The notes below the pieces were generated by a model. The model was not told where the DNA came from and ran no database searches. It saw only the letters and a list, made by a program, of their open reading frames with translations. Shown in pieces: positions 22,480-29,517 of a stretch of 39,388 nt of DNA; positions within the stretch are counted from its first letter, which is position 1; each line of letters starts with the position of its first letter. This stretch comes from a virus. The translations under genes and the position numbers were made by a program. The stretch lies in IMG/VR virus record IMGVR_UViG_3300035703_000194, positions 1 through 39,388 of that record, one strand, 5' to 3'.

Positions 22480-23598
22480 TTACGAATCAGGATCCAAGCC
22501 CGCATCAATAAATGCTTGCCTGTCCCTTTGTTTCAATTGTTCGATAGTTAATGGCCTGCCATAAATATCAGTCATTCGAGCAAGGCTTAGCTTGCCATCC
22601 ATAAGCAGCTTTGCGCGAGTCTCGCCAAGGTTGTCAGCAACAAATGCAAAGCCCTGGTCTTTCATCCAAATATCTAAATCAGTACCGTATTTAACCTGAG
22701 ATATTTCAAACTTACCTAAATCCTTTCGTCCTTTGTAAGTTGGCTTCTTGTCTGCATCTTCTGGATATTTATCACCTGCACCAATCGCAGGCATGTTGAC
22801 TCGCGGGTCTCCCATGCCTTTTACGCCATAAATTATTACCGTCCGGCAGCGTTGATGATATGGCGGATAACCTATCGGGCTTTCGTTTAAATTCCAGCCG
22901 TCCTTATGCTTCATGTAAATACTACTGCAAATAATAGATCTCCTGTTATCGAACATAACAAGCGGATATTCTTTATCAATAATATCTTTGTTGTCGTCAG
23001 CCATTGCTCTACGCGCTTGATTGGCGTAATGACTTAAACCAGTCCTTGCTAATGTCTCTGCGTGTTGCTGCGCTAAGCCTTCGCTATATTGGCGTATCGC
23101 TGCGGCAGTCTGTTTAACTGTTGCGCTCTTAGTGAATCCAGCTTTTACAAGGTTGTTGACTTGCTCTGCATAGCCGCTAATGTTTTTATCTACAAACTCT
23201 TGCCACGTGCCAACATCAACGCGATTGCCGCTTGTTAGTGTCATTAGTGCTGCATTAACGTAATCAAGTATAGTCTTCGAGCCTGGTTGACTGAGCTCAA
23301 CATCATTCCACTTGCCGATAAGCTCTGCATAATAGCTCGACTCATAAACCGCCAGCGATTGCAACTCTTTAGTAGCCTCTTGCCAGCCTGCCGAGTAAAT
23401 CTCTGTGACTGACTTGCTGATGGCTTTCGTTATCCGGTTAAGCTGCGCTGCGCTCTTGATTTCTTCCTGAGCTAACAGGATTTCGCGCACTGACTTGTAA
23501 GCATCAGCGAGCGATGGATAAACGTTAGTTTTAAGCAATCCTGTTGCCACTCGTTGCAGCATTGCTTCATGGCGTAGTTGATCAGCGGTTAGACTCAT
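22480..23598 (-). CDS. Minor head protein, Mu gpF (MuF)-like, 372 aa
   Basis: The N-terminal two-thirds are helical (residues 1-205), consistent with MuF head morphogenesis proteins. At 212-252 the signature appears: LVMFDNRRSIICSSIYMKHKDGW followed by GYPPYHQRCRTVIIYG (His248, Cys251), corresponding to the HPNCR-type motif in MuF proteins. These are internal head proteins that attach to the portal and sometimes carry C-terminal effector domains; here the C-terminus has only a short basic linker and an unassigned helical segment. The gene overlaps the methyltransferase gene upstream by four bases. Confidence 0.8.
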   Translation of the reverse strand: MSLTADQLRHEAMLQRVATGLLKTNVYPSLADAYKSVREILLAQEEIKSAAQLNRITKAISKSVTEIYSAGWQEATKELQSLAVYESSYYAELIGKWNDVELSQPGSKTILDYVNAALMTLTSGNRVDVGTWQEFVDKNISGYAEQVNNLVKAGFTKSATVKQTAAAIRQYSEGLAQQHAETLARTGLSHYANQARRAMADDNKDIIDKEYPLVMFDNRRSIICSSIYMKHKDGWNLNESPIGYPPYHQRCRTVIIYGVKGMGDPRVNMPAIGAGDKYPEDADKKPTYKGRKDLGKFEISQVKYGTDLDIWMKDQGFAFVADNLGETRAKLLMDGKLSLARMTDIYGRPLTIEQLKQRDRQAFIDAGLDPDS

Positions 23599-24338
23599 AA
23601 TGCGCCAGCCTTTTCAATTCTCTCTTTGCTAATCTTGAAGTAATGCTCATCAACCTCAATTCCGATAAAGCTACGGTTTAAATTCACGCAAGCTACGCCA
23701 GTTGTGCCGCTTCCCATTGTAAAATCTAAAACAGTTTCACCTTCGTTGGTGTAGGTTTTTATCAAGTACTCCATTAGTGCTACTGGTTTTTGGGTTGGGT
23801 GAACCCTTCCTTTTTGATTTGCGTTGCTTATTCTTAATATATTGCTTGGAAATTTTTCCGTATACGTTTTGTTTTCCGTCATCGCGCCAAGGCTTGCGTT
23901 GTTTATTTCTGAGTGCGAGTAATTTCTGGAAACTTTTACAAAGTCTCTTTTTGTCATTTGAGCATTGTATGTTGCTTTTTTCTTGTAAAATACAACAACA
24001 TCTTCTGAATACCTTAGCGGCTGAAACTTGGCAATGCCAATTGCTCCAGCTTTCGCCTTATCCCAAACCCAGCAATACTTAAACATCTTCATATTGCTTG
24101 AAATTAGTATTGTGGTAAAAGGCTGACTCGCAGTCATAACAATCGCCCCGTTAGGCTTAATAATCCGCTTCAACTGCGCCCACATTGGGTCAAGTGGGAT
24201 AATAGAATCCCACTTGCAAGCTGTTGTGCCGTATGGCGGATCAGTTAAAACCATATCAACTGAGCCGTCAGGGATTTCCTTCATTCTTTCTAGGCAATCG
24301 CCTTGCATTAACCATAGATTTTTTGCTTTATGATCCAT
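23595..24338 (-). CDS. Site-specific DNA methyltransferase, N4-cytosine/N6-adenine type, 247 aa
   Basis: Contains the class signature DPPY (33-36, within LTDPPYGTT) and, near the C-terminus, DFTMGSGTT (205-213), the AdoMet-binding motif, so motif IV precedes motif I as in the beta class of N4/N6 amino-methyltransferases. HPTQKP (about residue 178-183) is the conserved motif before motif I. A target-recognition region lies between at about 80-175. It methylates adenine or N4 of cytosine in a specific sequence, probably protecting phage DNA from restriction. It lies inside the morphogenesis operon between terminase and minor head genes and is AT-rich compared with its neighbours, suggesting later acquisition. 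Confidence 0.9.
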   Translation of the reverse strand: MDHKAKNLWLMQGDCLERMKEIPDGSVDMVLTDPPYGTTACKWDSIIPLDPMWAQLKRIIKPNGAIVMTASQPFTTILISSNMKMFKYCWVWDKAKAGAIGIAKFQPLRYSEDVVVFYKKKATYNAQMTKRDFVKVSRNYSHSEINNASLGAMTENKTYTEKFPSNILRISNANQKGRVHPTQKPVALMEYLIKTYTNEGETVLDFTMGSGTTGVACVNLNRSFIGIEVDEHYFKISKERIEKAGAL

Positions 24339-24504
24339 TTATTAAATCTCTCAATGCTGTTGCTAGTATTTGGAGCATTATGGCTTTATCACCATGATAA
24401 GGCAAACCCTGAGCAAGTCGGCGAATATCGGTTAAACAAATGACATGCACGGCTTCAGCAGTTGCAACGACGATATGCGGTTGGTGCTCTGACAGGTTTG
24501 TCAT
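24328..24504 (-). CDS. Hypothetical small protein, 58 aa
   Basis: A 58-residue frame fills the gap between the large terminase and methyltransferase genes. Its ATG 24504 overlaps the terminase stop as ATGA, and its TAA overlaps the methyltransferase start by 11 bases. The product is neutral with helical stretches (HIVVATAEAVHVICLTDIRRLAQ; IMLQILATALRDLI). No family is recognised. The coupled junctions on both sides support a real gene. Confidence 0.65.
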   Translation of the reverse strand: MTNLSEHQPHIVVATAEAVHVICLTDIRRLAQGLPYHGDKAIMLQILATALRDLINGS

Positions 24505-25730
24505 CTGCGGCCCCAGTTTAACGGGGCGCTGATAGGCGCGTTGATTGGGAATTCATAGCAGACAAGATAACCAAGCGCGTCTGTGATGTGGTCAAGCCCT
24601 AAAGACTTATCAGGCAAGTTAGTATCTTTCTTGTACGTCATGCCGTCCAAGCCCTTTATAAGCTCTTTGCAACGAGGATGAATAAATAGCCTGCTTTCGC
24701 CTTTGGCATTTCTGAGCATTGCCTGCACTGTGTTTATGCGGTCTGCAACTGGGTCATGTGCTTTCGGTGCGAATGTGATAAATCCGAATTGCTCAAGAAT
24801 AACAAAGTCAGTTACCCCACCTGCTGCGCTTGTCTTTCTCGCTCTGCCTGCTGGATCTGGATATGCACGAATCTTGTGATTTGGGTAACGCCTTTTGATT
24901 TCTTGCGCAAGCTCTGTTGTATTGCTGTTCTCGATGCTTATTTCATCAATGATGTGCAACTGGTCAACAACCTTAACACCGACTGCTGCTGTGACTGGAG
25001 ATACGTTAAAGTCAATGCCTATGAAAAGCTCTCGCGTGTCATCAACCGTTAAAAGAGAATTACTGATATTAACGCCGCGATCAAAGTTAGAGTAAACCCG
25101 ATTTGATAGCGTTTCAAAGCTGGCCAAGTATTCTTGCTTGAATGTTCGCTCCGGCAATTCTCGCCTGGCTGCTTCAATCTCTGAAAGAGCGACGTTGCCG
25201 CCGTCTGCCGTGGTGAATGTCCACGCTTGCCAGTTTTCGTCATCGCCACTCATTGCATAGTCATACAAATCTTTGGCCCAGTTCCAGCCAGCAGGCGAGC
25301 TAATGAAAACAACTGGCGCGAGCTGATCCGATGTTGCAGGTCTTACAACCTCAGTCCAGACTTCTTCAGACATGAAACAGTATTCATCTAGTACAGCGCC
25401 TGCCAATGAAACGCCGCGCAAGCTGTCGCGATTCTCAGCGCCTTTTAATTGGATAACTGAGCCATTAGGCAACTCAATGAATAGCTCTGATTCGTTTTTA
25501 ATTGAGAATAAGCCGTCTGCAAGCTCTTTCAGCAATCGCCAGGCAATTGACTTTGCCATGACGTAAGAGGGAGCGATGTAATAGTAAATGCCTTTCTTAG
25601 CGCCAGCCTGAGCAAGCAGCCAAGTTAAGGCAAAGAAGGTTTTACCAAAACGCCTGCCGCAGATAAGCACTTTAAATCGAGTGTTACCGCGCCATACTTT
25701 TGTTTGTGGCTTTGTTAGCTTAATCTGCAT
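24501..25730 (-). CDS. terL: Large terminase subunit, 409 aa
   Basis: Both enzyme domains are visible. The ATPase has Walker A CGRRFGKT (24-31), a VLDE Walker B (113-116) followed by Y/C residues, and a coupling motif SSPAGWN (144-150). The nuclease has GIDFNVSP (Asp240), DPAG (Asp292), and GLDHITDALGY (Asp380/Asp384), together forming the RNase-H-like two-metal site. It translocates DNA into the prohead through the portal and cuts the concatemer. The length is at the short end for the family. Start ATG 25730 overlaps the small-terminase gene by 11 bases. Confidence 0.95.
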   Translation of the reverse strand: MQIKLTKPQTKVWRGNTRFKVLICGRRFGKTFFALTWLLAQAGAKKGIYYYIAPSYVMAKSIAWRLLKELADGLFSIKNESELFIELPNGSVIQLKGAENRDSLRGVSLAGAVLDEYCFMSEEVWTEVVRPATSDQLAPVVFISSPAGWNWAKDLYDYAMSGDDENWQAWTFTTADGGNVALSEIEAARRELPERTFKQEYLASFETLSNRVYSNFDRGVNISNSLLTVDDTRELFIGIDFNVSPVTAAVGVKVVDQLHIIDEISIENSNTTELAQEIKRRYPNHKIRAYPDPAGRARKTSAAGGVTDFVILEQFGFITFAPKAHDPVADRINTVQAMLRNAKGESRLFIHPRCKELIKGLDGMTYKKDTNLPDKSLGLDHITDALGYLVCYEFPINAPISAPLNWGRR

Positions 25731-26091
25731 CAGTTTCAGAATCTAAGACAACAACCAACTGCACTTGCTCAGTCTCGATGTGTCCAGTGTGTTCAACTGC
25801 TTTGCGTTTTGATGCGACGTATTGCGCTAACTCTTTGTAGCAGTCTTTCGCTAGATCAAGCTCTCCGGCTTCGTGTGATTTTTTAGCTATCTCAGCCAAT
25901 CCTTGCAATGGATGCTTGCAGCCAGTCGCTAAAATTAAATCAAGCAACTCCTGCTTGTCTTTGTTTGGCGTACCTTTTTGGCGACCGCCTAACTTTGGCT
26001 GACCAAGTGGCCTGCCTCTTGAATTACTATTTTTTCCTACTTTAGTATTTTCGTTAACCATGTTCAGCACCGCTGTTTTATCGTGAGGCAC
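25720..26091 (-). CDS. terS: Small terminase subunit (putative), 123 aa
   Basis: It contains the basic GGRQKGTPNKDK motif (residues about 35-46) and a helical body (LLDLILATGCKHPLQGLAEIAKKSHEAGELDLAKDCYKELAQYVASKRK), which is the layout of small terminases, where the N-terminus binds pac or cos DNA and the helices oligomerise. It directly precedes terL. The start is ambiguous: GTG at 26091 is the longest frame, but ATG at 26061 (113 aa) is equally possible and neither has a strong ribosome-binding site. A TATACT promoter-like motif lies just upstream. Confidence 0.75.
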   Translation of the reverse strand: MPHDKTAVLNMVNENTKVGKNSNSRGRPLGQPKLGGRQKGTPNKDKQELLDLILATGCKHPLQGLAEIAKKSHEAGELDLAKDCYKELAQYVASKRKAVEHTGHIETEQVQLVVVLDSETDAD

Positions 26092-26107
26092 CGCCTCGGA
26101 TTAGCTG

Positions 26108-26121
26108 AGTATAGCGCAAAA
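26108..26121 (-). promoter_or_regulatory. Promoter-like motif upstream of the terminase operon
   Basis: On the minus strand TTTTGCGCTATACT ends in a TATACT -10-like hexamer, and it matches the motif at 18129-18142 at 13 of 14 positions. Both follow the T tract of an intrinsic terminator. The -35 region is poor, so it may need a phage-encoded activator or altered sigma factor, or it may be a late promoter. Confidence 0.5.
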
Positions 26122-26141
26122 GAAAGCCGCTATAAAGCGGC
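26118..26141 (-). terminator. Intrinsic terminator before the terminase operon
   Basis: GCCGCT (26141-26136, minus strand) pairs with AGCGGC (26131-26126) around a TTAT-type loop, followed by TTTCTTTT. It overlaps the stop codon of the 36-aa membrane protein. It ends the accessory unit before the promoter-like motif of the terminase operon. Confidence 0.8.
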
Positions 26142-26240
26142 CATTTTAAGCGAGTAGTGAGCAGTTGCGAATAAGTAGCCAATCAGCGTTAAAATTATCA
26201 GGTAGCAAACGTAATCATCAAGAGCTTCGCTGTTCATCAT
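26130..26240 (-). CDS. Small membrane protein, 36 aa
   Basis: A 36-residue product with one transmembrane helix (VCYLIILTLIGYLFATAHYSL), starting at an ATGA overlap with the gene before it and ending inside the terminator stem. A second in-frame ATG follows immediately. Function is unknown. Confidence 0.55.
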   Translation of the reverse strand: MMNSEALDDYVCYLIILTLIGYLFATAHYSLKMAAL

Positions 26241-26407
26241 TCTAATTCCGTAATATCAAGCTCAACAACGTCATTAAATGGAACCTTGTGACCGACTGCC
26301 AACTCATAAATAATCATCTTGACAACTTCTGACATGGTTTCAGCTCTAAACTCGTTTTGTATAAAATCGCCTGCTCGTGTTGTTGCTGCTATGCGGTATG
26401 TGTTCAT
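26237..26407 (-). CDS. Hypothetical small protein, 56 aa
   Basis: A 56-residue acidic protein starting at an ATGA overlap with the 150-aa gene and ending in an ATGA overlap with the 36-aa membrane protein gene. Its sequence suggests a strand-helix-strand fold (MNTYRIAATTRAG; SEVVKMIIYELAVG; KVPFNDVVELDIT). No family is recognised; the coupled junctions and full-length helix support a real gene. Confidence 0.6.
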   Translation of the reverse strand: MNTYRIAATTRAGDFIQNEFRAETMSEVVKMIIYELAVGHKVPFNDVVELDITELE

Positions 26408-26856
26408 GCTATCAACTCCAATAAGTTATCAATCAATATCTGCTCAGTTAAATCATCAACAAAAGCTGGCGGCGTAGGAACTGCAACCCATGAAGCGTCA
26501 ACAACTTCGCACCTACCTTTGCAGTCGTCAATCATCTCGCCATGCTCTTTCCGCAGCCACTCAGTTAACGCACTGTGCTTATACGGCGCTGCTAATCTTG
26601 TCCACTTGGTTAGTGTTTTGCTCTTTCCGTTGCGCTCTACCGCATTAACCACCAATAAGATGGCCCATTTGAACGCTGTACGGTCTAAAGCCTGCGCGAC
26701 TGACTGACCTACAGCTTCAGGCTTCGACGTCTTGTAGTTCACTACATCAACGCCCTTATCGACCTCTGACAGTTTCATGGTCAATGCTAGGTTGCGCATT
26801 GCTATAATGGATTGCGTGATTAGTCGCTTAGTCGAACAGTGTTTTCTTTTTTTCAT
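26404..26856 (-). CDS. Hypothetical protein, 150 aa
   Basis: A 150-residue, mostly helical protein with a basic N-terminus (MKKRKHCSTKR). It contains a hydrophobic helix FKWAILLVVNAVE (about 83-95) and ends in an acidic stretch (DDLTEQILIDNLLELIA). I do not recognise its family. The start at 26856 gives a long basic N-terminus; an internal ATG (residue 20) would give a shorter version. It lies between a C5-methyltransferase-like gene and two tiny genes. Confidence 0.5.
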   Translation of the reverse strand: MKKRKHCSTKRLITQSIIAMRNLALTMKLSEVDKGVDVVNYKTSKPEAVGQSVAQALDRTAFKWAILLVVNAVERNGKSKTLTKWTRLAAPYKHSALTEWLRKEHGEMIDDCKGRCEVVDASWVAVPTPPAFVDDLTEQILIDNLLELIA

Positions 26857-26870
26857 TTCCGATTATCCAA

Positions 26871-26884
26871 AGCGCCGAAGCGCT
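26871..26884 (-). other. UUCG-capped RNA hairpin at the end of the C5-MTase-like gene
   Basis: On the minus strand AGCGC, loop TTCG, GCGCT forms a 5-bp stem with an extra-stable UUCG tetraloop overlapping the stop codon. No T run follows, so it probably stabilises or processes the mRNA instead of terminating it. Confidence 0.6.
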
Positions 26885-27518
26885 ATTTACCATACATTTC
26901 AAAAACTGCACGGGCGAATCCGCGAGGCGTTGCACTTCTAAAGTTTGCACGCTCAGGACCTGGTGGCGCTTTGTGTATTCTGTCATCCGGCGCGCCTAGT
27001 GATTCATCTCTAAACGCTGGCGGAAGCTCAAACCCATTGTCAGACCACAAGCAAGTTTTCTTTGTGTAGTTATCCTCTGCACAATATCCAGTGTAATCGC
27101 AAGGATTAAACGTGTAATCAGGCTTTCCGAATATCGAGCTAAATACACTAACCGGATTTTCAAAGAAGCAAGGAGCGCCGCTCATAACTCCGACGCTTCT
27201 ACACTGCTCGGCGACCAATGCAGCCTTTGCCTGGAATTGTTTATCCTTTGAGGCTTTATCGGCAAACCAGCGCGAGCCACTAACCGCAACATCAGTACAA
27301 GGCGGAAAGCCAGCGACGAAACGAACTTGCATTGTTCGCATAATCTCACCAAGTCGCGGCATTGCTTCCAGCACTGTCATCGGCAAGCGCTCAATGTTTC
27401 CACTGATTGAGTGCGCCTCATGTTGTGGGTCAACCAGCACAGCATAATAACCAGCATCAACCCATGGCTTTACCATGATTCCGGTATAGTCGCAAAGGCT
27501 GATTATCACTTTCTTCAT
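26883..27518 (-). CDS. DNA C5-cytosine methyltransferase-like protein, 211 aa
   Basis: Key features of a C5-methyltransferase fold: an N-terminal AdoMet-like segment (SLCDYTGIMVKPWVDAGYYAVLVD, residues 7-30), the catalytic-loop motif FPPCTDVAVSG (71-81) with Cys74, and a motif FFENPVS (118-124) at the place of the ENV motif, here ENP. The C-terminus ATPRGFARAVFEMYG is common in phage members of this group. Motif I is non-canonical and the target-recognition domain is small, so it may act on nucleotides or on a modified base instead. I take ATG 27518, which overlaps the previous stop as ATGA, in preference to a longer upstream start. Confidence 0.7.
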   Translation of the reverse strand: MKKVIISLCDYTGIMVKPWVDAGYYAVLVDPQHEAHSISGNIERLPMTVLEAMPRLGEIMRTMQVRFVAGFPPCTDVAVSGSRWFADKASKDKQFQAKAALVAEQCRSVGVMSGAPCFFENPVSVFSSIFGKPDYTFNPCDYTGYCAEDNYTKKTCLWSDNGFELPPAFRDESLGAPDDRIHKAPPGPERANFRSATPRGFARAVFEMYGK

Positions 27519-27799
27519 TTGGAATACTCCTGTGCTAGCTTCATAGCCTGACGGTCTAACCAATTATCAGCAAACTTAGTCAAAACCTTCGCGCAGGTTG
27601 CCGGGTTGCCACCTAAAAACATCAACTGAATAGCCTTGCAACATTCAACATCAAATGAAGCGTCGCACTCTAGTTCCTGAATAAAGTCGCTCGGCTTCAT
27701 ATCACTGCGGATCTGCTGCGCCAAATGCTCTAGTCGCGCTTGCTCTAGGCTGTCGTCTGTGTGGTCGATGAAGCGCCATACGTCATAGATTGCGTTCAT
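27515..27799 (-). CDS. Hypothetical protein, 94 aa
   Basis: A 94-residue acidic, helical protein containing four cysteines (ECDASFDVECC and one near residue 69) but no zinc-finger spacing. Overlaps the C5-MTase-like gene and the upstream gene by ATGA junctions. No family recognised. Confidence 0.6.
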   Translation of the reverse strand: MNAIYDVWRFIDHTDDSLEQARLEHLAQQIRSDMKPSDFIQELECDASFDVECCKAIQLMFLGGNPATCAKVLTKFADNWLDRQAMKLAQEYSK

Positions 27800-27984
27800 T
27801 CTGCCAACTCCACCCCGTTAAGAAACGCAATCAAAGTCGCAACGTCTGACTTTTTCAGTTCGACAATCGAAGAATCGCCATGATCTCTATCCATCACGAT
27901 TTCCACGTATAGCTTTCCGCTCCACTCTTCAAACTCAATATTCTCGCAACGGTTAGCGTTGCATGTTAGTTTTAGTTTTTTCAT
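27796..27984 (-). CDS. Hypothetical small protein, 62 aa
   Basis: A 62-residue protein of alternating strands and a final helix (KLKLTCNANRCENIEFEEWSGKLYVEIVMDRD; SDVATLIAFLNG), preceded by a GAGG ribosome-binding site. It could be a small single-domain accessory, family unknown. It lies in a chain of four-base overlaps with neighbours on both sides. Confidence 0.6.
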   Translation of the reverse strand: MKKLKLTCNANRCENIEFEEWSGKLYVEIVMDRDHGDSSIVELKKSDVATLIAFLNGVELAE

Positions 27985-27985
27985 T

Positions 27986-28144
27986 TTAAACCTCGTTAAC
28001 TTTCAAAAACCCGTTGGAATCTTTATACAAAACACCCTCAGCAAGTAGCCGCTGTGCCAACTCGCGGCTGTTTGGCTTTAGCTCGCTTAGCTTGATGGCG
28101 CCATGCTTGATGCGTTGTTTTAGTTGATAGTGGAGCCCTTTCAT
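27986..28144 (-). CDS. Hypothetical small protein, 52 aa
   Basis: A 52-residue basic helical protein (LHYQLKQRIKHGAIKLSELK; SRELAQRLLAEGVLYKDSNGFLKV). The ATG at 28144 overlaps the previous stop by ATGA. The pattern resembles a winged-helix fragment: a helix pair followed by a short beta hairpin (VLYKDSNGFLKV). It is probably a DNA-binding protein. A longer frame on the same strand in another register (28038-28244) was rejected because it conflicts with the coupled junctions. Confidence 0.6.
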   Translation of the reverse strand: MKGLHYQLKQRIKHGAIKLSELKPNSRELAQRLLAEGVLYKDSNGFLKVNEV

Positions 28145-28317
28145 TCTTCTTCCTCTTTAAATCCTGTCTCTGCCGTCTTAATCCAAACAGCGCCTTGCTC
28201 GTCAATCTTTGCGCCTGCTTTAACCCACCGGTCAACAGTCGCATGGCATTTGTTTAGCACCTTGCCAGTTTTGCGCAGGCTGCCGTATTTGCGTACTAGG
28301 TCTGATATTGGTTTCAT
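28141..28317 (-). CDS. Small helix-turn-helix protein, 58 aa
   Basis: A 58-residue protein whose core DLVRKYGSLRKTGKVLNKCHATVDRWVKAG is a helix-turn-helix of the MerR/Fis-like kind, followed by a short beta segment (VWIKTAE) and an acidic end. A DNA-binding accessory, possibly a regulator. The start is ATG 28317, overlapping the previous TAA as TAATG; a GTG six bases upstream is less likely. Confidence 0.6.
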   Translation of the reverse strand: MKPISDLVRKYGSLRKTGKVLNKCHATVDRWVKAGAKIDEQGAVWIKTAETGFKEEEE

Positions 28318-28559
28318 TACCACCCGCCCCCGCTTGCCATTCTCAATCTGAAAACCTCAATGACTCCATCCTGCATAGGGTTTCCATCAGCATCATGGCT
28401 TTCGCATTCCATAAGAAAAAGGTTTTCCGAGTCTTCTAAATACCAGTTAATGTTAAAATCTATATTTTCATCCTGCAATTCTTGTCGAACATCATTTAGC
28501 GCTTTGACTGCCGATTGGATTTTTTTCAGTTGCGCTTTTGTTAAAGTTAATTTGCTCAT
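28317..28559 (-). CDS. Hypothetical acidic protein, 80 aa
   Basis: An 80-residue protein with an N-terminal helix of Lys/Gln (LTKAQLKKIQSAVKAL) and an acidic strand-rich C-terminal half (INWYLEDSENLFLMECESHD). No family is recognised. Overlaps the flanking genes by ATGA and TAATG. The context is the accessory cluster downstream of the promoter at 28822. Confidence 0.6.
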   Translation of the reverse strand: MSKLTLTKAQLKKIQSAVKALNDVRQELQDENIDFNINWYLEDSENLFLMECESHDADGNPMQDGVIEVFRLRMASGGGW

Positions 28560-28795
28560 TTCTCACCTCGATAAGCGGCTAACTTTTGCTTTGCAATCTC
28601 AGCAGTGTATCGAGTAGCGCCGCCATTATGTATTTCATCTAGCAAATCAGCCAAAGCATCCGCAAGCGCGTCAACGTGGTTTATTGCGTGCGCGATGGCG
28701 GATTCATCTTCTCTTGATGTCAATCCATAAGCAATATCCCTAACAAGCAAATCTGCATCAACTGGCAACTCAAAAACCTCATTCACTCGTTTCAT
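28556..28795 (-). CDS. Hypothetical acidic helical protein, 79 aa
   Basis: A 79-residue acidic helical protein (IAHAINHVDALADALADLLDEI) with a GGAGAG ribosome-binding site. It is the first gene after a candidate sigma-70 promoter at 28822-28849, so it leads the accessory operon. No family is recognised. Confidence 0.6.
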   Translation of the reverse strand: MKRVNEVFELPVDADLLVRDIAYGLTSREDESAIAHAINHVDALADALADLLDEIHNGGATRYTAEIAKQKLAAYRGEK

Positions 28796-28821
28796 TTCAT
28801 CTCTCCGTCATTGTTTCGGTA

Positions 28822-28849
28822 AGTGTATCAGATATGCGCCAATGGTCAA
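28822..28849 (-). promoter_or_regulatory. Candidate sigma-70 promoter for the accessory operon
   Basis: Minus strand TTGACC (28849-28844), 16 bases, TACACT (28827-28822). Five of six and four of six consensus bases. The sequence CGCTTGACC around the -35 is shared with the rightward promoter at 38618. Confidence 0.6.
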
Positions 28850-28858
28850 GCGCCGAAC

Positions 28859-29098
28859 CTAAGAAATTCTTTTTATCCACAAGCTGCCATCCTTTGCTTT
28901 TTTAGTTCTAAACTTCCCAACCCTATTTTTGTCGGAAAGATACCTCAATGTCATTCTAAAATCTGAAGCTGACTTTCCAAGCAATTCTACTTTAAGTGAG
29001 TCGCCAACCATTATTTCTGCCACCTGGCTAAACACAGCATCAGAGTAATACCCATCAAAATCACTTACTGCAGTTTCTTCTTTTAAAAACGGATTCAT
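28859..29098 (-). CDS. Hypothetical small protein, 79 aa
   Basis: A 79-residue protein with an acidic N-terminus (LKEETAVSDFDGYYSDAVFSQVAEIM) and a basic C-terminus (RTKKAKDGSLWIKRIS) arranged as helix-turn-helix-plus-strands (VELLGKSASDFRMTLRYLSDKN). A DNA-binding winged-helix is plausible. The start is ATG 29098: the AGGAGGTG site ends six bases before it, while an in-frame GTG at 29104 lies within that site. It is the first gene downstream of the iteron-rich non-coding region. Confidence 0.65.
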   Translation of the reverse strand: MNPFLKEETAVSDFDGYYSDAVFSQVAEIMVGDSLKVELLGKSASDFRMTLRYLSDKNRVGKFRTKKAKDGSLWIKRIS

Positions 29099-29307
29099 AA
29101 TCACCTCCTAGTTAATTTAGATTAAATATTAAAATATAAAACTACATAAATCAATAGCTGTTTTGTTTTTCCTTGTTATTGCTAATACTATGTAAACACT
29201 ATTTATTACTATTGTAAATTCTTAATAGAATCAATGACTTATAACTCTACTTAGTAGATAGTGTAATAGTAACTCTCTCTCTATAAGAGAGACTGTATTA
29301 ATAAAAG

Positions 29308-29399
29308 GGTATACAAGGGGTGTCCTCTACCCTCTTTTTTTTAAGTGTATATAGGGGGTATCTCTAAATCAGCATCTGTGTATAAGGGGGGTCACTATC
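29308..29399. repeat. Three iteron-like direct repeats
   Basis: Copies start GTATACAAGGGGTGTCC (29309), GTATATAGGGGGTATC (29347) and GTATAAGGGGGGTCAC (29380), spaced 38 and 33 bases. The G run with flanking GTATA and TC(T/A)CTA is conserved; the first two share 16 of 20 aligned bases. Confidence 0.65.
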
Positions 29400-29467
29400 A
29401 ACTATCTGACTACGCTACTATTTTGATGAAAAAAAACCTATGAAAGCCGCGCCGCACTAAGGCTTGA

Positions 29468-29508
29468 CTTAAATAGTGACTCAACCCACTAAGCTATCCA
29501 CTATTTAA
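29468..29508. repeat. 10-bp inverted repeat
   Basis: TTAAATAGTG (29469-29478) and CACTATTTAA (29499-29508) are exact reverse complements separated by 20 bases. It lies just beyond the terminator of the primase gene and may be an operator or an origin element. Confidence 0.75.
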
Positions 29509-29517
29509 AGAAGGCAT

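Larger units (their letters stand above)
29105..29517. other. AT-rich non-coding region with iterons and dyads; candidate replication origin
   Basis: No convincing ORF. It is AT-rich and contains three related repeats (29308-29329, 29345-29366, 29378-29399) of consensus GTATAxAGGGGGTxTCxCTA, a perfect 7-bp palindrome (29276-29292), and a 10-bp inverted repeat CTTAAATAGTG/CACTATTTAA (29468-29508). It borders the primase-helicase gene. An origin or a complex operator are both possible. Confidence 0.5.

Noticed and set aside
28038-28244. 68-aa minus frame
   Set aside because: Overlaps the helix-turn-helix gene and the 52-aa gene in another register; the ATGA-coupled pair explains the region better.
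29276-29292. TCTCTCT-ATA-AGAGAGA as terminator
   Set aside because: A perfect hairpin but with a loop of only three bases and no T run on either strand; kept as part of the origin-like region.
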